Positions 1 through 6,685 of a stretch of DNA of 7,122 nucleotides are shown in pieces. The notes under the pieces are model-generated. The model was given only the letters and a program-made list of their open reading frames with translations. It did not search any database and had not been told where the DNA came from. The stretch is from Alphaproteobacteria bacterium (GTDB lineage: Bacteria > Pseudomonadota > Alphaproteobacteria > UBA7887), in assembly GCA_028289725.1 (NCBI GenBank), contig JANQOH010000126.1, forward strand, positions 1 to 7,122, in the 5' to 3' direction. Position 1 is the stretch's first letter; every line of letters begins with the position of its first letter. Position numbers and translations under genes: made by a program.

Positions 1-1074
1 TTTCGCGTACCATGCGTTGGCTTGATTGGCGTCCGCGGGCACGCCCAAACCTTGATGATAGAGACGCGCCAACCGGTAGGCCGCATTTGGATCACCGCGC
101 TCAGCCGCCGGTATCAATTTGTCGGCCGCGACCGTCCAATCGCCCAGCTCGAAGGCGGCATGGCCAAGACCATTTTCGGCCGGATCGGGCGGCGCCGTGA
201 TTGACGCGGTTGTGACGACGCGGCCGCTGCCCCGCAATTCGTCGCGATTTGCCGCCGCGAACGAGGCTTCTTCAAGCCGACGCTCGCGCTGGTACGCCGT
301 CGCCAGATCGTCCCAAATTGCCGGGTCGTCGGGCGTATGCTCCGTCGCCCGCTCCAAAAATGGTATCGCCTCACGATATTGTCCGGCGCGCAGATAATTT
401 CCGCCAATGGCCAGATTGTCCGTCCCCGGTTGCGGGTCGATCTCGAACGCCCGGCGATGCGAGGCCGCCGCCTCCGCCCATTGATCCATTTTCTCGTACG
501 TGTTCGCGAGCACGCGGTGCAGGCGCGCATCATCGGCGTCGATCGCGAGCGCACGGCGGTACGCCTCGGCCGCGGTCGCATAGTCCGACATTCGATAAGC
601 CGCGGCGGCGTAGCTTGAGAGATAGTCCGGCTCTCCTGGATCGATATCGATCGCGCGTCCGAAGGCTTCGAGCGCTTGTGGCTCTTCGTTCATCCCGAGA
701 TACGCTTCGCCAAGCAGTGCCAAGACGCGCGCGTTCTGCGGATCGAGCGCCACGGACTGCCGGTAGAATGAGACGGCCTTACGCATGTATCCGTCGTCAT
801 AGGCGTCCATACCGCGCACTTTCAGCGCGGTGGCAACGGCGATCAGGCCCCGTTGCGCGTCCTCGTTGTTGGGATCGAGCGCCAGCACTTGTTCGAACCG
901 CGCGGCCGCCGAGACGTCCGCCGGCAGCGTCAATTGACCGTTTTCGAGCGCCGTCCAGCCGTCACGCAGCAAACCTTGCACATCGTCGTCCGCCGCCGCG
1001 TGGCCCGTCACGACCGGCAACCAGACACAGACAAAAAGGCACAAAATCCGAAGTGTTCGCGTTGGGAATGCCAT
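1..1074 (-). CDS. Exported TPR/Sel1-repeat protein, C-terminus cut by window edge
   Basis: The frame is open for 358 codons from an ATG at 1074 to the left edge with no stop, so the C-terminus is missing. The N-terminus (MAFPTRTLRI, then a hydrophobic run to about residue 23, then GHAAA before DDD) looks like a Sec signal peptide cleaved near residue 28, which places the protein in the periplasm or anchored outside the cytoplasm. Residues about 55-275 form a series of 34-residue TPR units. Their spacing is visible in the recurring helix ends ALDPNN (65), ALDPQN (109), DIDPGE (143), AIDADD (177) and EIDPQP (211). After a linker at about 280-300, residues 303-358 change to a Sel1-like pattern (AAYRLARLYHQGLGVPAD), which normally continues for further repeats. 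TPR/Sel1 proteins are protein-interaction scaffolds, so no enzymatic role is implied. The start is backed by the signal peptide; the ribosome site is weak (GTGAG about 12 nt upstream), and an in-frame GTG just upstream is possible. Confidence 0.88.
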   Translation of the reverse strand, partial: MAFPTRTLRILCLFVCVWLPVVTGHAAADDDVQGLLRDGWTALENGQLTLPADVSAAARFEQVLALDPNNEDAQRGLIAVATALKVRGMDAYDDGYMRKAVSFYRQSVALDPQNARVLALLGEAYLGMNEEPQALEAFGRAIDIDPGEPDYLSSYAAAAYRMSDYATAAEAYRRALAIDADDARLHRVLANTYEKMDQWAEAAASHRRAFEIDPQPGTDNLAIGGNYLRAGQYREAIPFLERATEHTPDDPAIWDDLATAYQRERRLEEASFAAANRDELRGSGRVVTTASITAPPDPAENGLGHAAFELGDWTVAADKLIPAAERGDPNAAYRLARLYHQGLGVPADANQANAWYAK

Positions 1075-1117
1075 ATGTGCTTTCACTCACAAAATTCGGC
1101 CGTATTGGGCTCCATTA

Positions 1118-1130
1118 CCCCATTTTGGGG
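1118..1130. promoter_or_regulatory. Short palindrome, possible operator
   Basis: This is a perfect inverted repeat, CCCCA and TGGGG around TTT, 44 bp upstream of the TPR start codon. Its place in a divergent intergenic region fits an operator, but at 5 bp per arm in GC-rich DNA it could be chance. A second small palindrome (GCCA-TACT-TGGC) lies at 1182-1193. Confidence 0.25.
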
Positions 1131-1229
1131 CGATTTCCGGTCATTCCGCGCTGGCCGGGCCTTATTGCCTTCCAAAAACTTGCCATACTTGGCGGCTGGG
1201 AGGCGAGTCAGCCCGTTTCAGGCACAGGA

Positions 1230-1259
1230 GGACCAGAGGTCCGCCGCGCCGAGGCGGCG
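1230..1259 (+). other. Tandem GC-rich hairpins in the putative 5' leader of the MBL gene
   Basis: Two consecutive stem-loops can be drawn. GGACC-AGA-GGTCC spans 1230-1242 (5-bp stem). CGCCGC-GCCGAG-GCGGCG spans 1242-1259 (6-bp stem). They share base 1242, so at most one can use it. They lie 77-106 nt before the MBL start codon, and no U-tract follows. They do not match any riboswitch class I can recall. They may be leader structure or a by-product of GC-rich sequence. Confidence 0.3.
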
Positions 1260-1322
1260 CCAGGCGAGACAAGCAAGCGGTCTTTGGGGTAGGAACGGAG
1301 TACGATCGAAGAAGGGGTCACG

Positions 1323-1330
1323 AAAGGAGG
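1323..1330 (+). promoter_or_regulatory. Ribosome binding site that fixes the MBL start
   Basis: AAAGGAGG is a near-perfect Shine-Dalgarno sequence 5 nt before the ATG at 1336. It decides this start over the far upstream ATGs in the same open frame. Confidence 0.85.
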
Positions 1331-1335
1331 CGGGC

Positions 1336-2208
1336 ATGTTTCAGATCAACGAGGTCACCCTGCAATCCGTCATCGAGTCCGAAGAACCGTTTATCGATCC
1401 CCTCACCTTCTTTCCGGACGCAACGCAAGACGTTCTCGACGCGCACGCATCGTGGCTCAAGCCGCGCTATCAGGACCCGGAAACGGGACATCTGATGTTC
1501 TGTTTCCAGTCATACATTTTGCGCACGCCGCACCACACGATTTTGGTCGATAGCTGCATTGGGAACGACAAGGATCGTCCCAACCGGCCGCGCTGGCACA
1601 TGCGCAACGGACCGTTTCTCTCGGACCTCAACAATCTCGGCGTGACGCCGGCGGACATCGATTTCGTGCTATGCACGCATTTGCACGCCGATCATATCGG
1701 CTGGAACACGCGTTTGGAGAACGGCCGCTGGGTGCCGACATTTCCGAACGCGCGCTACGTGATGGCCCGCCAAGAGTATGAGTTTTGGGAACAGCGGCAC
1801 AGCCAAGACCCGGACGGGCCACGCCAAATCGCGTTTGCCGATAGTGTGCTACCGGTCGTGCAAGCCGGAATGGCGGATTTCGTCGATGGTGACCACGCCA
1901 TCGAAGACACTGTTTCGATTGAACCGGCACCCGGCCACACGCCGGGAAACGTTGTGATCAACGTGCGCTCGGGCGATGCCGGCGCGGTGCTGCTCGGCGA
2001 CACAATCCATCATCCGATACAGCTCAAACATCCGGATTGGTCATGTATGGCGTGCGAGGACAGAGCGCAGTCGGCCGTCACGCGCCGTGCCTTGATCGAG
2101 CGCTACGCCGATACGGACACGATCATGGCGCCCGCGCACTTCCCCGACCCAAGCCCATGCCGGTTCGTGACGGAGGGTGACGCGTTTGGCTTTCGTGCTA
2201 TTGAATAA
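1336..2208 (+). CDS. MBL-fold metallohydrolase (lactonase-like)
   Basis: The 290-residue product is a complete metallo-beta-lactamase-fold hydrolase. The metal-binding signature HxHxDH is at residues 115-120 (THLHADHIGW). The other ligands follow in the usual order: H201 in GHTPG, the bridging D222 in GD, and H268 in APAHFP. All ligands for a dinuclear metal centre are therefore present. There is no signal peptide, so it should act in the cytoplasm. The set of motifs resembles the branch that holds N-acyl-homoserine lactonases and related ester or lactone hydrolases. However, the tyrosine that follows the bridging aspartate by three residues in AiiA-type lactonases is a histidine here (GDTIHH, H225), so lactonase activity is not assured and the substrate is unknown. 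It is the first gene of a plus-strand set with a binding-like protein 56 bp downstream. The ATG at 1336 is chosen from the strong Shine-Dalgarno site and from where family similarity begins. The family call is secure; the substrate is not. Confidence 0.92.
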   Translation: MFQINEVTLQSVIESEEPFIDPLTFFPDATQDVLDAHASWLKPRYQDPETGHLMFCFQSYILRTPHHTILVDSCIGNDKDRPNRPRWHMRNGPFLSDLNNLGVTPADIDFVLCTHLHADHIGWNTRLENGRWVPTFPNARYVMARQEYEFWEQRHSQDPDGPRQIAFADSVLPVVQAGMADFVDGDHAIEDTVSIEPAPGHTPGNVVINVRSGDAGAVLLGDTIHHPIQLKHPDWSCMACEDRAQSAVTRRALIERYADTDTIMAPAHFPDPSPCRFVTEGDAFGFRAIE

Positions 2209-2264
2209 GCGCCGCAGAACGCCGATCCGGCGAATACCAACGAGATAGACGGAGCCCGAACCCC

Positions 2265-2993
2265 ATGTCCCAAGACGCGGTTGCCGAACTGGCGCCCACC
2301 GGCACGTTGCGCGCCGGAATCAATCTTTCCAATTTTCTGCTGGTCACGGGCAAGGCGGAGAATGGCGACCCGGTCGGCGTTGCCCCCGATATGGCGAAAG
2401 CGATCGCCGACAAGCTGGGCGTCGGCGTGTCCTATGTCACCTTCCCGAGCCCCGGCGAATTGGCGGATGCGGCCGGCCAAAACATCTGGGATATCGGGTT
2501 GATCGCGGCCGAGCCGAAGCGCGCCGAAACCATCGCCTTCACCAATGCCTATGTCGAAATCGAAGCGACCTACATGGTGCCCGAGGGTTCGGCGTTTCAA
2601 AAGATCGAGGACGTGGACAGCCCCGGCACGCGCATCGCGGTGGCGGATCGCGCGGCTTACGATCTGTACCTAACCCGCAATTTGAAGCATGCGGAACTTG
2701 TGCGTGTGAAAGGACTGCCCGCCGCGTTCGAGCTGTTCCTCAATGAAAAGCTCGACGCGCTTGCAGGCCTCAGGCCCGGCCTGCTCGACGACCAAGACAA
2801 GGCCCCCGGCGCGCGGATTCTCGACGGCCGCTTCACAGCCGTTCAACAAGCCGCCGGCACGGCGACCGCGAACAAGGCGGGCGCGGCGTTCCTCCGCGAC
2901 TTCATTGAGGAGGCGAAAGCGAGCGGCCTGGTCGCGGAACTCATCGATCGCCACGGGGTCACCGGCCGCTTATTGGTCGCACCGCCCGGGTGA
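2265..2993 (+). CDS. Solute-binding-protein-like protein (SBP_bac_3 type) lacking a signal peptide
   Basis: The 242-residue product has the layout of type II periplasmic binding proteins of amino-acid ABC transporters. It opens with a first strand typical of the fold (TLRAGINLSNF, 14-24), followed by GVAPDMAKAIADKLG (38-52). Next comes the ligand-site region WDIGLIAAEPKRAETIAFTNAY (75-96), in which R86 sits where these proteins keep the arginine that binds the ligand carboxylate. The second lobe includes GTRIAVADRAAYD (121-133) and LNEKLDALAGLRPGL (159-173). Unusually there is no signal peptide or lipobox: the protein starts MSQDAVAELAPTG, and the in-frame codons upstream encode charged residues. 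No permease or ATPase gene is adjacent. It may be a cytoplasmic sensor, carrier or ligand-binding protein. It starts 56 bp after the MBL gene, with GGAG at 2251-2254, and ends 10 bp before the transferase gene, so co-transcription is likely. The fold is confident; the role is unknown. Confidence 0.86.
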   Translation: MSQDAVAELAPTGTLRAGINLSNFLLVTGKAENGDPVGVAPDMAKAIADKLGVGVSYVTFPSPGELADAAGQNIWDIGLIAAEPKRAETIAFTNAYVEIEATYMVPEGSAFQKIEDVDSPGTRIAVADRAAYDLYLTRNLKHAELVRVKGLPAAFELFLNEKLDALAGLRPGLLDDQDKAPGARILDGRFTAVQQAAGTATANKAGAAFLRDFIEEAKASGLVAELIDRHGVTGRLLVAPPG

Positions 2994-3003
2994 ACGACTG
3001 CCA

Positions 3004-3636
3004 ATGAAGCTGCTTAGCGCCACGCCTAGCCCCTATGCACGGAAAGTGCGCATCGCGCTCGCCGAGAAAGACATCCCGTTCGAATTGGTCACAGAGGTGC
3101 CGTGGAACGATGGCGCGCAGGCGGCAAAACTCAACCCGCTCGAAAAAATCCCGGTGTTGACGCTGGATGACGGCACGACGGTGTATGACTCGGCTTACAT
3201 CCTTGAATATTTGGAAGCGAAGTACCCGGACCCACCCTTGTTCCCCACCGATCCGGAACTGCGTTTGGCGGCCCGCAAGCTCGAAGTACTGGCCGATGGC
3301 GTGTGCGATGCGATTGTGCTCGCTTTTTTTGAAACGCGCCGGCCCGAAGCGCATCGCAGCACACCGTGGCACGACCGCCAAATGCGAAAAATCCATGGCG
3401 GCGTCCGGGCCATCGCGGAGCTGGTACCGGCTGAAGGTTTCTGCGTCGGCACGCAGTTCAGCTTGGGAGATATCACGGTCGGCACCGTGCTCGGGTATCT
3501 CGATCTGCGCTGCCCCGAAGTCGATTGGCGCACGCCCTATCCAAACTTGGTGGCGATCGCAGACCGCTTGTCGGAACGACCGTCATTCAAAGAAACCGTC
3601 CCGACGCCGCAAGTCCTGGACGCGAATGTGATATAG
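3004..3636 (+). CDS. Glutathione S-transferase, YibF-like
   Basis: The 210-residue product has a full two-domain glutathione transferase layout. The thioredoxin-like N-terminal domain (1-75) starts MKLLSATPSPYARKV, with S9 as the likely residue that activates glutathione. It carries the cis-proline loop NPLEKIPVL (P50) and the DS pair at 62-63 that holds the gamma-glutamyl end of glutathione. The helical C-terminal domain includes KLEVLADGVCDAIVL (92-106), close to the matching stretch of E. coli YibF as I recall it, and an N-capping box SLGDITVG (153-160; S153, D156). It should be cytoplasmic and conjugate or reduce electrophilic compounds; the real substrate is unknown. The start lies 10 bp after the upstream stop with only a weak ribosome site (GGTGA overlapping that stop), suggesting translational coupling. 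It is the last gene of the plus-strand set. A run of seven T at 3324-3330 does not disturb the frame. Confidence 0.92.
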   Translation: MKLLSATPSPYARKVRIALAEKDIPFELVTEVPWNDGAQAAKLNPLEKIPVLTLDDGTTVYDSAYILEYLEAKYPDPPLFPTDPELRLAARKLEVLADGVCDAIVLAFFETRRPEAHRSTPWHDRQMRKIHGGVRAIAELVPAEGFCVGTQFSLGDITVGTVLGYLDLRCPEVDWRTPYPNLVAIADRLSERPSFKETVPTPQVLDANVI

Positions 3637-3647
3637 CGGCGCCGCCG

Positions 3648-4691
3648 TTATCCCAGTCGTTCGCGGACGATGTTTGTGCCTTGAACCAACGCTTCGAGTT
3701 TCGCGTAGGCGATATCGCGCGGGACATATTTGAAGCCGCAATCGGGCGCCGGAATGATGTTCTCCGGCGGTACGTGCGGGAAGGCGCTTTCGATGCGCTC
3801 GGCTACCGTCTCCGGCGTTTCGACCTCCATGTCGTCGAGATTGATCACACCCAAAATGATTGTCTTGCCAGGTAAATCCGCCAATACCGACATGTCTAGA
3901 TTGGGCTGCGCGGTCTCAACAGAGATTTGATCAACCGTCGAATCGGCAAGCTCGCCGAGAAAGTGATAATGATCAGGCCGGTCCTTGATCATCGCCGCAT
4001 AACCCATGCAGAGATGCAACGCGGTCGTGCCTTCAACACCTTCCAGCGACCGGTTGATCGCCGGAATCGCGTAGGCTCTCGCGTTGTCCGGGCGTGCTTG
4101 AAGGAACGGTTCGTCGATCTGCACCACATCTGCGCCGGCCGCGAATAGATCTTTAATTTCCTCGTTCACGGCTACGGCGTAATCCATCGCCATGGCGGCC
4201 GCGTCCTTGTAATAGGCGTCTTCCGCCTGCTCCGACATGGTGAACGGCCCGGGCAAGGTCGCCTTGATCTGCCGGTCGGTATTGGCGCGCAGAAACGCGA
4301 CATCGCGCACGCCGATCGGCTTCGTGCGCCGGATCGGCCCGGTTACCAACGGCACCGCGTTCGGCGTGCCCTTGCGTGAGATCGCCGTGCCGTCGCGGTC
4401 CGGATCGATGCCATCCAGCGCGGTCGAGAACCGGTTGGAATAGCTTTCGCGGCGGGTTTCGCCATCGGTGATGATGTCGATGCCCGCGCGCTCCTGAGCT
4501 CGAATCGCCAAGATGGTGGCGTCATCCTGCGCCTGTTCGAGCCATGCCTCGTCCACGCGCCAGAGCGACTCGCGCCGCGTGCGCGGCGGCGACCCGGACG
4601 CCAGGGTTTCGCGGTCGAGCAACCAATCCGGCTGCGCGTAACTGCCGACGACGGACGTCGGTAGCAGTTTACCGTTCGCGCTGTTCGCCAT
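3648..4691 (-). CDS. Stand-alone MetE-type methionine synthase catalytic domain (core-MetE)
   Basis: The 347-residue product matches only the C-terminal catalytic barrel of cobalamin-independent methionine synthase; E. coli MetE is about 750 residues. The zinc ligands are all visible: H226 and C228 in LHLCMGY, E259 in ISVETAQ, and C318 in PAPDCGFKY. The QIDEP motif (191-195) and DGETRRESY (76-84) are also typical. The expected reaction is methyl transfer to homocysteine or a similar thiol, in the cytoplasm. Short MetE homologues without the N-terminal half include enzymes reported not to use methyl-tetrahydrofolate as the direct donor, so the usual full-length label may mislead. The ATG at 4691 has GGGAG at 4700-4704, 8 nt upstream, inside the 16-bp gap after the heme-protein stop. 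The two genes are therefore very probably one transcript. It ends 11 bp from the convergent transferase gene. The family is certain; the methyl donor is unknown. Confidence 0.92.
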   Translation of the reverse strand: MANSANGKLLPTSVVGSYAQPDWLLDRETLASGSPPRTRRESLWRVDEAWLEQAQDDATILAIRAQERAGIDIITDGETRRESYSNRFSTALDGIDPDRDGTAISRKGTPNAVPLVTGPIRRTKPIGVRDVAFLRANTDRQIKATLPGPFTMSEQAEDAYYKDAAAMAMDYAVAVNEEIKDLFAAGADVVQIDEPFLQARPDNARAYAIPAINRSLEGVEGTTALHLCMGYAAMIKDRPDHYHFLGELADSTVDQISVETAQPNLDMSVLADLPGKTIILGVINLDDMEVETPETVAERIESAFPHVPPENIIPAPDCGFKYVPRDIAYAKLEALVQGTNIVRERLG

Positions 4692-4699
4692 TCCTCAAA

Positions 4700-4704
4700 C
4701 TCCC
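4700..4704 (-). promoter_or_regulatory. Ribosome binding site of the core-MetE gene
   Basis: On the minus strand GGGAG lies 8 nt before the ATG at 4691 and only 3 nt after the stop codon of the heme-protein gene. This supports the chosen start and linked translation of the pair. A closer TGAGGA abuts the ATG directly and is too near to serve. Confidence 0.6.
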
Positions 4705-4707
4705 GCC

Positions 4708-6585
4708 CTAGTCGGCTTCGTCGTGCAGCACGGGCGATGGCAGATGATCCGCGTCGAGGCAACACCAGTCCAAAGGCGCCATGCCCAATTCCTCGAATAT
4801 TGGCCGCAAAACCGCGACGCGCCGATAGGGCGCGTTCGACAAGGCACCGCTTTCGCCGGCCAGAGTGGCGGCCGCCATTTTGTCGACCGCCGCGATGACC
4901 GCTGCAAAATCATTCGCGACCGACAAGGTCATGGTGGCCGCGACCACCTCTTGCGATCCTTTGGGCAAGGCCGGCCATTCGAGCACAAAGGCGCGGACGC
5001 CACTGCCATCGCCCATGCGGGCGCCGAGACCCGTCACCGAGTCCCGCAGCGTAAATTGGGCGCGCCAACCTCGCTCCGTTTGCTCGATCGTGCCTTGGTC
5101 GACGACCAAACCCGCGGGCGCCGCGGTTTCCGGGTGGAGTCGGCTGATCACACCTTCCAACGTGCCATCGTCATTCGCGCGAATTTGCCCTTTCAGCGGC
5201 GCGCGCTCACCCAATCTCCCATCGCACCGATACCAAAGGCTGACACCCACAGTGGTACCGGCATCGGCGACGATCTCGCACGGAAAACTCACTTCCCGCA
5301 CCGGCGCGGCCGTTGCCGCAAGGTGCTCGGTCAACCGCTCGATATCGACCGCCGCCAAAAAGTCGCCCAAACCGCCGATCGTTTGGCTCACCCAACTCGG
5401 CTCAACGGGTGAAAGCCCCGCGAACGGCCGCGCGACGACCCAAACCGCTTTCGGATCGCGCCCAAAAAGCGGCTCATACGCGTCGTCAAACTGGACCATC
5501 TCGTCGCTGACCATCGCCGCCAGCTCGGCAATCTCGAAGGTCTCTCCGACCGAGCCGATCGCGATCCCGGGTTGGCCAAACGGGTCATGATCGAGCAAGT
5601 CGGCTGTTCCGATCGCGACGCCGCGCGGCCACAGGTCAAGCCAGCTTTGGACAATCGTGTCAGCAAAGCGATCACGAATGCCGTCGCCGACGTCGGTCAA
5701 CTGATACCGGCTCGTCAAGCGGTACCGGAGTGTCGAGATCAAGCCGTCGCGTCGGCACGCCACCGCATCTTCGAAATCACCAGCCGCGTCGCAGCCTTCT
5801 TGCCATGCTAATTGATATGCCGAAAAGAAATTCGTTCGATCGGTCGCTTCATCGAACAACTCGGGGATATCGAACGGCACTTGCGCCGGCATGCCGTAAA
5901 ATTGGTCGGCTTCTTCCCGCAACAATGTCACGACATTGCCGCTGCTATTGCTTTCCGCCCATGGCGCACCGGCATAAATCACCGAATGATTGTGGTGACA
6001 CGAGATACACAGGCCCCGATCAGCGTAGGTGATCTTGGGCGTGCCGCCTTCGCGATAGTCGGTCACCACTTGATACTCAAAACGGCCGGCCGCCTCGTTG
6101 TAGGCAATAATTTCGACAGACTCGCTCAGCGGCTGATATCCGAGGTAAAGACGATCCCGCAACATCGCGCCGGATTGGCCTTCCGCGGGCTCCATTTCCG
6201 CGTCGACCACGACCACTGCGCGCGGATACCGAAAGAAATGCGGCGACGCGGTGTGGCGATGGAGCGAACGGCCGATCGGGTGCAGCACTTCTTTCGTCGG
6301 GCCTCGATAGCCTTCACGCAGCTCCGCTTTCAGATGGTCGAGCAGAGCCTCGAAGGGAAACGGCACGTCATAGACCCACGCCCCGTTGATCTGCTTCGCC
6401 ACCATGTGATCAAAGATCGACCGGCCGACCGGCGGCAGGTTGGGTCCGCGCTCTTCCATGGTCGCCAGCCGTTCGGGACCAGCGGGCGGTTCCGCCGCCA
6501 GACCGCCGGGCGCGAACGCGGCCGCGATGAAAGCGCACGCGGCGATGCCGCCTAGAAGCCGCGCAAATCGTATGAAATCGGCCAT
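4708..6585 (-). CDS. Large exported protein with one c-type heme motif, function unknown
   Basis: From the ATG at 6585 the product has 625 residues. It starts MADFIRFARL and continues into a hydrophobic stretch ending GGLAA before EPP, a good Sec signal peptide cleaved near residue 31, so it should be periplasmic. A single covalent-heme motif, C193-I-S-C196-H197, is followed by further histidines (H198, H200). No second CxxCH exists, and a distal heme ligand cannot be assigned. Upstream lie conserved-looking stretches rich in His and aromatic residues (GRSIFDHM at 54, GRSLHRH at 105, HFFRYPRAVVVVD at 116). Residues about 430-560 look beta-rich. C265/C277, C436/C454 and C608-C609 could form disulfides. 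The size is far above a simple cytochrome c, and I do not recognise a characterised family. An ATG at 6675 is in frame but would add 30 residues before the signal peptide, so 6585 is preferred, helped by AGGG just upstream. The gene is followed after 16 bp by core-MetE. The gene and export are confident; function is unknown. Confidence 0.88.
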   Translation of the reverse strand: MADFIRFARLLGGIAACAFIAAAFAPGGLAAEPPAGPERLATMEERGPNLPPVGRSIFDHMVAKQINGAWVYDVPFPFEALLDHLKAELREGYRGPTKEVLHPIGRSLHRHTASPHFFRYPRAVVVVDAEMEPAEGQSGAMLRDRLYLGYQPLSESVEIIAYNEAAGRFEYQVVTDYREGGTPKITYADRGLCISCHHNHSVIYAGAPWAESNSSGNVVTLLREEADQFYGMPAQVPFDIPELFDEATDRTNFFSAYQLAWQEGCDAAGDFEDAVACRRDGLISTLRYRLTSRYQLTDVGDGIRDRFADTIVQSWLDLWPRGVAIGTADLLDHDPFGQPGIAIGSVGETFEIAELAAMVSDEMVQFDDAYEPLFGRDPKAVWVVARPFAGLSPVEPSWVSQTIGGLGDFLAAVDIERLTEHLAATAAPVREVSFPCEIVADAGTTVGVSLWYRCDGRLGERAPLKGQIRANDDGTLEGVISRLHPETAAPAGLVVDQGTIEQTERGWRAQFTLRDSVTGLGARMGDGSGVRAFVLEWPALPKGSQEVVAATMTLSVANDFAAVIAAVDKMAAATLAGESGALSNAPYRRVAVLRPIFEELGMAPLDWCCLDADHLPSPVLHDEAD

Positions 6586-6631
6586 CCCTGTCCCTGCAGC
6601 CCGCTTGTGTGACGCGAAGTCGTGGAGAATT

Positions 6632-6660
6632 CTTATGGCCCGTGAGACGCCCGGAGGCAA
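6632..6660 (-). promoter_or_regulatory. Candidate sigma70-type promoter for the heme protein/core-MetE pair
   Basis: Read on the minus strand, TTGCCT (6655-6660) and CATAAG (6632-6637) are separated by exactly 17 bp. Each matches four of six consensus bases. Transcription would start near 6625, leaving a leader of about 40 nt before the ATG at 6585. It lies in the 100-bp gap after the glycosyltransferase stop, and no clear terminator is seen there, so readthrough from upstream is also possible. Confidence 0.4.
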
Positions 6661-6685
6661 GCTCACAAGCCGCATAACCGGTTTG

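Larger units (their letters stand above)
1075..1335. other. Divergent intergenic region with regulatory elements
   Basis: These 261 bp separate the leftward TPR gene from the rightward MBL-fold hydrolase gene, so both promoters are expected here. No convincing sigma70 pair was found on either strand. Visible structure includes CCCCA-TTT-TGGGG at 1118-1130, GCCA-TACT-TGGC at 1182-1193 and two adjacent hairpins at 1230-1259. The plus-strand reading frame stays open through the region, but its translation is basic and low in complexity, and the good Shine-Dalgarno site lies just before 1336. I therefore treat the region as non-coding. Confidence 0.6.

Noticed and set aside
1169..1187. Possible sigma54 promoter on the minus strand (TGGCA ... 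TGGAA)
   Set aside because: The -24 GG is present with near-correct spacing, but the -12 GC is replaced by GA, so the essential element is missing.
249..1292. Long plus-strand open frame of 347 codons
   Set aside because: Its product is extremely rich in Arg and Pro, and it lies antisense to the well-formed TPR gene. It is a by-product of GC-rich coding sequence.
853..1335. N-terminal extension of the MBL gene to an ATG at 853 (451-residue version)
   Set aside because: It would overlap the TPR gene on the other strand, its translation is basic and repetitive, and AAAGGAGG immediately precedes the ATG at 1336, where the family similarity begins.
2743..3003. Upstream extension of the glutathione transferase frame
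   Set aside because: It overlaps the binding-protein gene out of frame, has Arg/Ser-rich nonsense composition, and the transferase fold begins precisely at MKLLSATPSPY.
3324..3330. Run of seven T as a frameshift or slippage site in the transferase gene
   Set aside because: The reading frame and the family pattern continue unbroken through it (AFFETRR).
3636..3645. Palindrome GCGGCGCCGC as a bidirectional terminator
   Set aside because: It has no loop and no T-tract on either side, and such palindromes are common in GC-rich DNA.
5812..6555. Plus-strand open frame of 247 codons inside the heme-protein gene
   Set aside because: It is antisense to the gene with signal peptide and CxxCH, has no recognisable domain, and its composition is Arg/His-rich.
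6586..6675. Longer start of the heme protein at 6675
   Set aside because: It would put 30 polar residues before the signal peptide and would overlap the candidate promoter; the ATG at 6585 gives a standard export signal.
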